Positions 35,501 to 36,868 of a stretch of DNA of 36,868 nucleotides are shown here, piece by piece. Source of the DNA: Clostridia bacterium (GTDB taxonomy: Bacteria; Bacillota; Clostridia; Christensenellales; Aristaeellaceae); assembly GCA_017397765.1 (NCBI GenBank), contig JAFQIB010000019.1, positions 1 to 36,868 of the forward strand, read 5' to 3'. Below the pieces are notes generated by a model. That model searched no databases. It saw nothing but the letters and a program-made list of their open reading frames with translations, and was not told the origin of the DNA. Numbering within the stretch: position 1 is the stretch's first letter; every line of letters starts with the position of its first letter. The position numbers were made by a program, and so were the translations under genes.

Positions 35501-36868
35501 CCATCGAAGCGGATGTGAATGACAAGCTCGTGGGCGACAACGGCCAGATCGTCAACATTCGGATCGAAAGTGTTGAAGATTCCTTCGGCTTTAAGAAGGA
35601 TATCCGTGTTTACGGCTCCGAGAAGCTGAATGATGCCTTTACCGTCAAGGTGGAGGCGCTCAACGGTGCGCCTGCAGTCACGCCTGACCACATCGACATC
35701 ACGCTGAATGAAACTGGTTTGGTCAATGGCGAATGGAAGACGGTGTTCGAGGATGACGACTGCTTCAAGGTAACCTTTGCTGAGGAGGGCACCTACACCT
35801 ACAAGCTCTACGAGGTTGCAGGCGATAAGCCGGGCGCTACGTATTATTCGGAATACTACCTGATCACCTTTGATGTTAAGCTGAATGAAAATGGTGAACT
35901 GAACGTCAGCAAAACATACAATGTGTATACTTCGGATAATGAATTGTCTGGCGGCGCAGATGCGGTTGAGCTGACCAACGACTATGGCCTGAAAACCATT
36001 TCTGTCACCAAGGAATGGTTGGACTTTGACAATCGGTATCAGACCAGGCCGGAATCCATTCAGGTGCAGCTGCTGGCAAACGGCAGCGAGCAGGGTGATC
36101 CTGTTGAACTGAATACCGGCAACAACTGGTACTATGTCTGGGAGCAGCTGCCCGCTTGCGATGCAAATGGCGAGGACATTGTATATACGATTGACGAAAT
36201 GCAGGTTCTTGGCTATGAGGCGGCTCAGATCACTAAAGTTAAGAATACGGATGATTTCATCCTGACCAATTGTCTCACGCAGGTCGATTTGTTTATCGAG
36301 AAGATTTGGGAGGATAACGACAACAAGGATGACAAGCGTCCTGAGAGCCTGACCGTGTGGCTGATGAACGGCGATCAAGTCGTAAGAGAAGTGACGCTGG
36401 GCGGCGAGGAAGTCGGCTGGGGTGTGGTGCTCAGTGTGCCGAAGTACGATACAAAAGGCAATGTGATCAACTACACCTGGAAGGAAGACGAGGAAAATCT
36501 GCCCGAGGGTTACGCGTGGACCGATACCAGAGTGATTGGCGAGATCACGCAGCTGACCAACAGCTATATGACCGAAGCAACGGTCAAGAAGGTCTGGGAC
36601 GATAAGGATGACCAGGACGGCAAGCGCCCTGAGAGCCTGACGGTGGTTCTGAGCAACGGCACGGAAGTGGTGCTGAACGAAGCGAACAGCTGGACGGCGA
36701 CGGTTGAAGACCTGCCGAAGTACGCTGACGGCGAAGAAATCGTGTACACCTGGACGGAAGACGAGGAAGGTCTGCCTGAGGGTTACGAGCTGACCGGCAC
36801 TACCAAGGAAGGCACGGTCACGACGCTGACGAACAGCTACACGACCGAGGTAACCGAAGCGACGGTCA
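29554..36868 (+). CDS. Giant secreted Cna-B/SpaA-repeat adhesin (3' end outside)
   Basis: At least 2,438 codons are open. A signal peptide (MKKNAKLMLVLICTLIFMV, cleavage near AKA-Q, residue 26) is followed by a unique N-terminal region to about residue 515; LGDALNYGTVAREWD in it recalls choice-of-anchor adhesin heads. Then come isopeptide-forming domains. There are eight SpaA-type modules (for example ALKKVDAKTN...YYVKETKAPDGY; starts near nt 31110, 31505, 31870, 33141, 34048, 34348, 34686, 35272). At least nine Cna-B modules (KVW...YTVKE...LTN; near 32212, 32511, 32846, 33474, 33766, 34978, 35986, 36271, 36568) and one FctA/Spy0128-like pilin domain (35581-35985) accompany them. Lys, Asn/Asp and Glu of the isopeptide triads are visible in most. 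A tenth Cna-B module begins at the edge. A C-terminal sortase signal is expected beyond the window. GGAAGG lies seven bases before the ATG. Confidence 0.9.
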   Translation, partial: MKKNAKLMLVLICTLIFMVQGFAVPAAKAQGDVIINELTAESIFADLGDALNYGTVAREWDQAAHSETSACVDVLDRHTNTVFANTDSTYFHAMNYKLEVKVSAPQSLQGMSFALYRFDGEKYVRCEGTEKTVTDNVKSTDLTWEVKEDLKNTRLYVFQTDGDGYVADGQQNGLGLQVNYGASVSASARNDNYIGKIVIHQPMGEGDSMGFFNTFKNSPSLTFGPETRAYYKEFNQETQQYEYIEIIPGVTEKDVGSVLVNYYYTADKDYSAADGDDGLTMGYTKMDGLSYVDGQFVRNGNQVVGVRYMEKGGYADKLLDNAEKFSKEVANLGGGEITSLTPDTTGGSTVTGPVTDDGYVVSLYDAEVGADGIFQVKKDMGWDGIPVAENEYVIINLICPSKDGKVFMGTDSSDITYFYKEGQGRGEGVMWGTADSNSSQRVIFNFVYADENGIMQPFEGTIEPTARHGGTLLAPKANVELIKEVHNGAIIANYVYNGQEIHQRTLAPLGRETWVKMDGGWLTLEKASLGYDWSIPPYGEWVDMSDQVDLSGAVFGVYTDDSCSKDSLVMTLTTDNEGKAKSELLAAGTYWIKEITPLKDHNLETEVTEVTVVSGETVQAIGGGRWEQTGYWQWEGEWIIPEEKFVNQQNNGYASVRIVKHDEFGDELQGAQFGVYTRQLTGYGPQYRPQYTYTLVASATTNRNGVAIIEKVPLRQDEVTYYIREIKAPNGYEVGSEAYIEITLTKEEHRDKIITIDGNGNAEGTAFVNNVIRGNMALKKVDAKTNANLEGAEFTIYSDRKCTQVVGVMTTKRGGDADSRNVIEGKDGLVPGIYYVKETKAPDGYLLPANPTVYTVQVQPDVMVDVVSGDVIDRAPEATAIGNDQAINITGSKVWFDVGFENSRPQEIKVNLYKGKDTNPYISQVVSQQTDWKFSFTNLPRFDKNGDEIEYTIKEDLSGKAYDYYTYINEVDENGNITATIANSIKKTRINGKKVWEDTAQNDPDRPNNITFYLYQQVGDDLVPVKNQDGTQMSAIGGSYNSYQFKFENLPSYDAKGNKAEYVVQEAESDKYVQVDVTTETKTEQGNTYLEFTLINRMVVPLAGTKVWQDSSNADGTRPENVTLVVYRNGERMQPQPTIEWDKETDTDVWQWSISGLPKYDENSNLITYTVKEERVPAGYVGTVSDDGLNFYNTKPGSIRLYKIYVDDNGANQVLNGAEFMLYYDADCNNPVSDEVYVTSHVSNTRNGFIEITGLTPGDYYIREEKAPEGFVLPKPNKPIKVTVVAGEIARVNGDHGVVVNYPDSQSTTVAVTKVWAGDDDKLDARPESITVQLYQNDQPMSGKTLELTAAGNWYGEFTKLPGKDANGTPYTYNVKETAVVPGYLTSVSGSVDAGFTITNTYNYTSISVKKEWKGLATLEGLPEVTVQLKANGQDVPGKTAALSSANNWTAEFDQLLIKDENGIEITYTVEETTELSDFNVTYSGDKNNGFVVTNTVAGGYITLKKVDGDNNNGLSGAEFTIYSDKDCQNEVSKMTTGSGGVATSEILKPGTYYVKETKAPQNYQIGLKDAVEVTVVRDQTVTAKGDAANGDFTNLKRVLVYINKVEAVKNEWGQFDANSAKPLKDAEFTIYSDSNCTQVVTVLVTDENGYAEAALVPGRQYWVKETKAPAGYEIVVTGTKDFWANLGNPMQLTWGSWDQNVNGAMVNVKVETGAITLTKVSENDNKALEGAVFGVYKQDGTLVAEMPATDANGVSTVENIPVGTYYVQEIKAPEGYKKNDTRFDNIQVTANGTAQVNSGNPITNTATTEATIVKVWDDENNLYQRPAGLKVSLSDGRYVVYEITLTEGNGWTATVSDLRKYDADGNLITYTWTEDETGLPEGYTLTNTSVNGTVTTLTNSYEEVEKFGGFKFTKVDETGMPLNGATFKVYADKDKTIEVPNLVDDGKGGFSMIGLPAGNTYYIEETAAPSGYVKDPMLYEVTIEADVNDKLVGDNGQIVNIRIESVEDSFGFKKDIRVYGSEKLNDAFTVKVEALNGAPAVTPDHIDITLNETGLVNGEWKTVFEDDDCFKVTFAEEGTYTYKLYEVAGDKPGATYYSEYYLITFDVKLNENGELNVSKTYNVYTSDNELSGGADAVELTNDYGLKTISVTKEWLDFDNRYQTRPESIQVQLLANGSEQGDPVELNTGNNWYYVWEQLPACDANGEDIVYTIDEMQVLGYEAAQITKVKNTDDFILTNCLTQVDLFIEKIWEDNDNKDDKRPESLTVWLMNGDQVVREVTLGGEEVGWGVVLSVPKYDTKGNVINYTWKEDEENLPEGYAWTDTRVIGEITQLTNSYMTEATVKKVWDDKDDQDGKRPESLTVVLSNGTEVVLNEANSWTATVEDLPKYADGEEIVYTWTEDEEGLPEGYELTGTTKEGTVTTLTNSYTTEVTEATV

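Noticed and set aside
29896-36378. A 2,160-codon open frame antisense to the adhesin
   Set aside because: Its codons are in exact register with the adhesin codons (342 bases offset), so it is open only because the sense gene never uses TTA, CTA or TCA codons. The sense frame has a signal peptide, ribosome binding site and clear domains; the antisense has none.

Overview
The window looks like a chromosomal segment of a GC-rich, Gram-positive gut anaerobe of the Clostridia (Bacillota). The evidence is consistent AAAGGAGG-type ribosome binding sites, TTGACA/TATAAT promoters, a TnpV-type mobile element, GH130 mannan catabolism, AzlCD, a BmrCD-like heterodimeric exporter and a giant Cna-B/SpaA surface protein. 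I cannot name the species; no rRNA or tRNA is visible.

Region 1 (1 to about 3060) is the guaA-proximal end of an integrated mobilizable element. It carries excisionase, tyrosine recombinase, a MobC-like protein and TnpV on the minus strand and a divergent XRE regulator. It abuts the 3' end of guaA, a recognised integration hot spot. The other end lies left of the window. The guaA product (3070-4065) is only the ATP-pyrophosphatase half of GMP synthase. It is followed by an APH-fold kinase (4257-5213).

Region 2 (5388-11707) is a plus-strand beta-mannan utilisation operon with a strong promoter, palindromic operator candidates and a terminator. Its genes are a cellobiose/mannobiose 2-epimerase, a LacI regulator, a GH130_2 mannooligosaccharide phosphorylase, a GH130_1 mannosylglucose phosphorylase and a SASA-type carbohydrate esterase. 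Together they would deacetylate mannooligosaccharides, epimerise mannobiose to mannosylglucose and phosphorolyse it to mannose 1-phosphate and glucose. Transporter and endomannanase are not in the window.

Region 3 (11719-20917) is all minus strand: a five-gene operon (pyrimidine-nucleoside phosphorylase, UDG-like protein, AzlC, AzlD, MATE exporter), an internally duplicated membrane-anchored protein, a paired DUF2975/HTH membrane-regulator operon, a small membrane protein whose frame is broken in a C6 run just after the start, a GNAT protein and a YlbJ-like membrane protein.

Region 4 (21111-28170) has DNA polymerase I, with a heptanucleotide repeat array inside its coding sequence, a stand-alone FakA-like domain protein and a two-subunit ABC exporter. 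Region 5 (28453-36868) has an AraC-type regulator divergent from a giant secreted multi-domain adhesin that runs off the window end after more than 2,430 codons.

The most unusual signals are: one degenerate 7-bp repeat family at four places, one of them inside polA; the giant adhesin with its paired promoter region and regulator; the C6 frameshift gene; and the stacked hairpins at the left edge and at 24429-24506.
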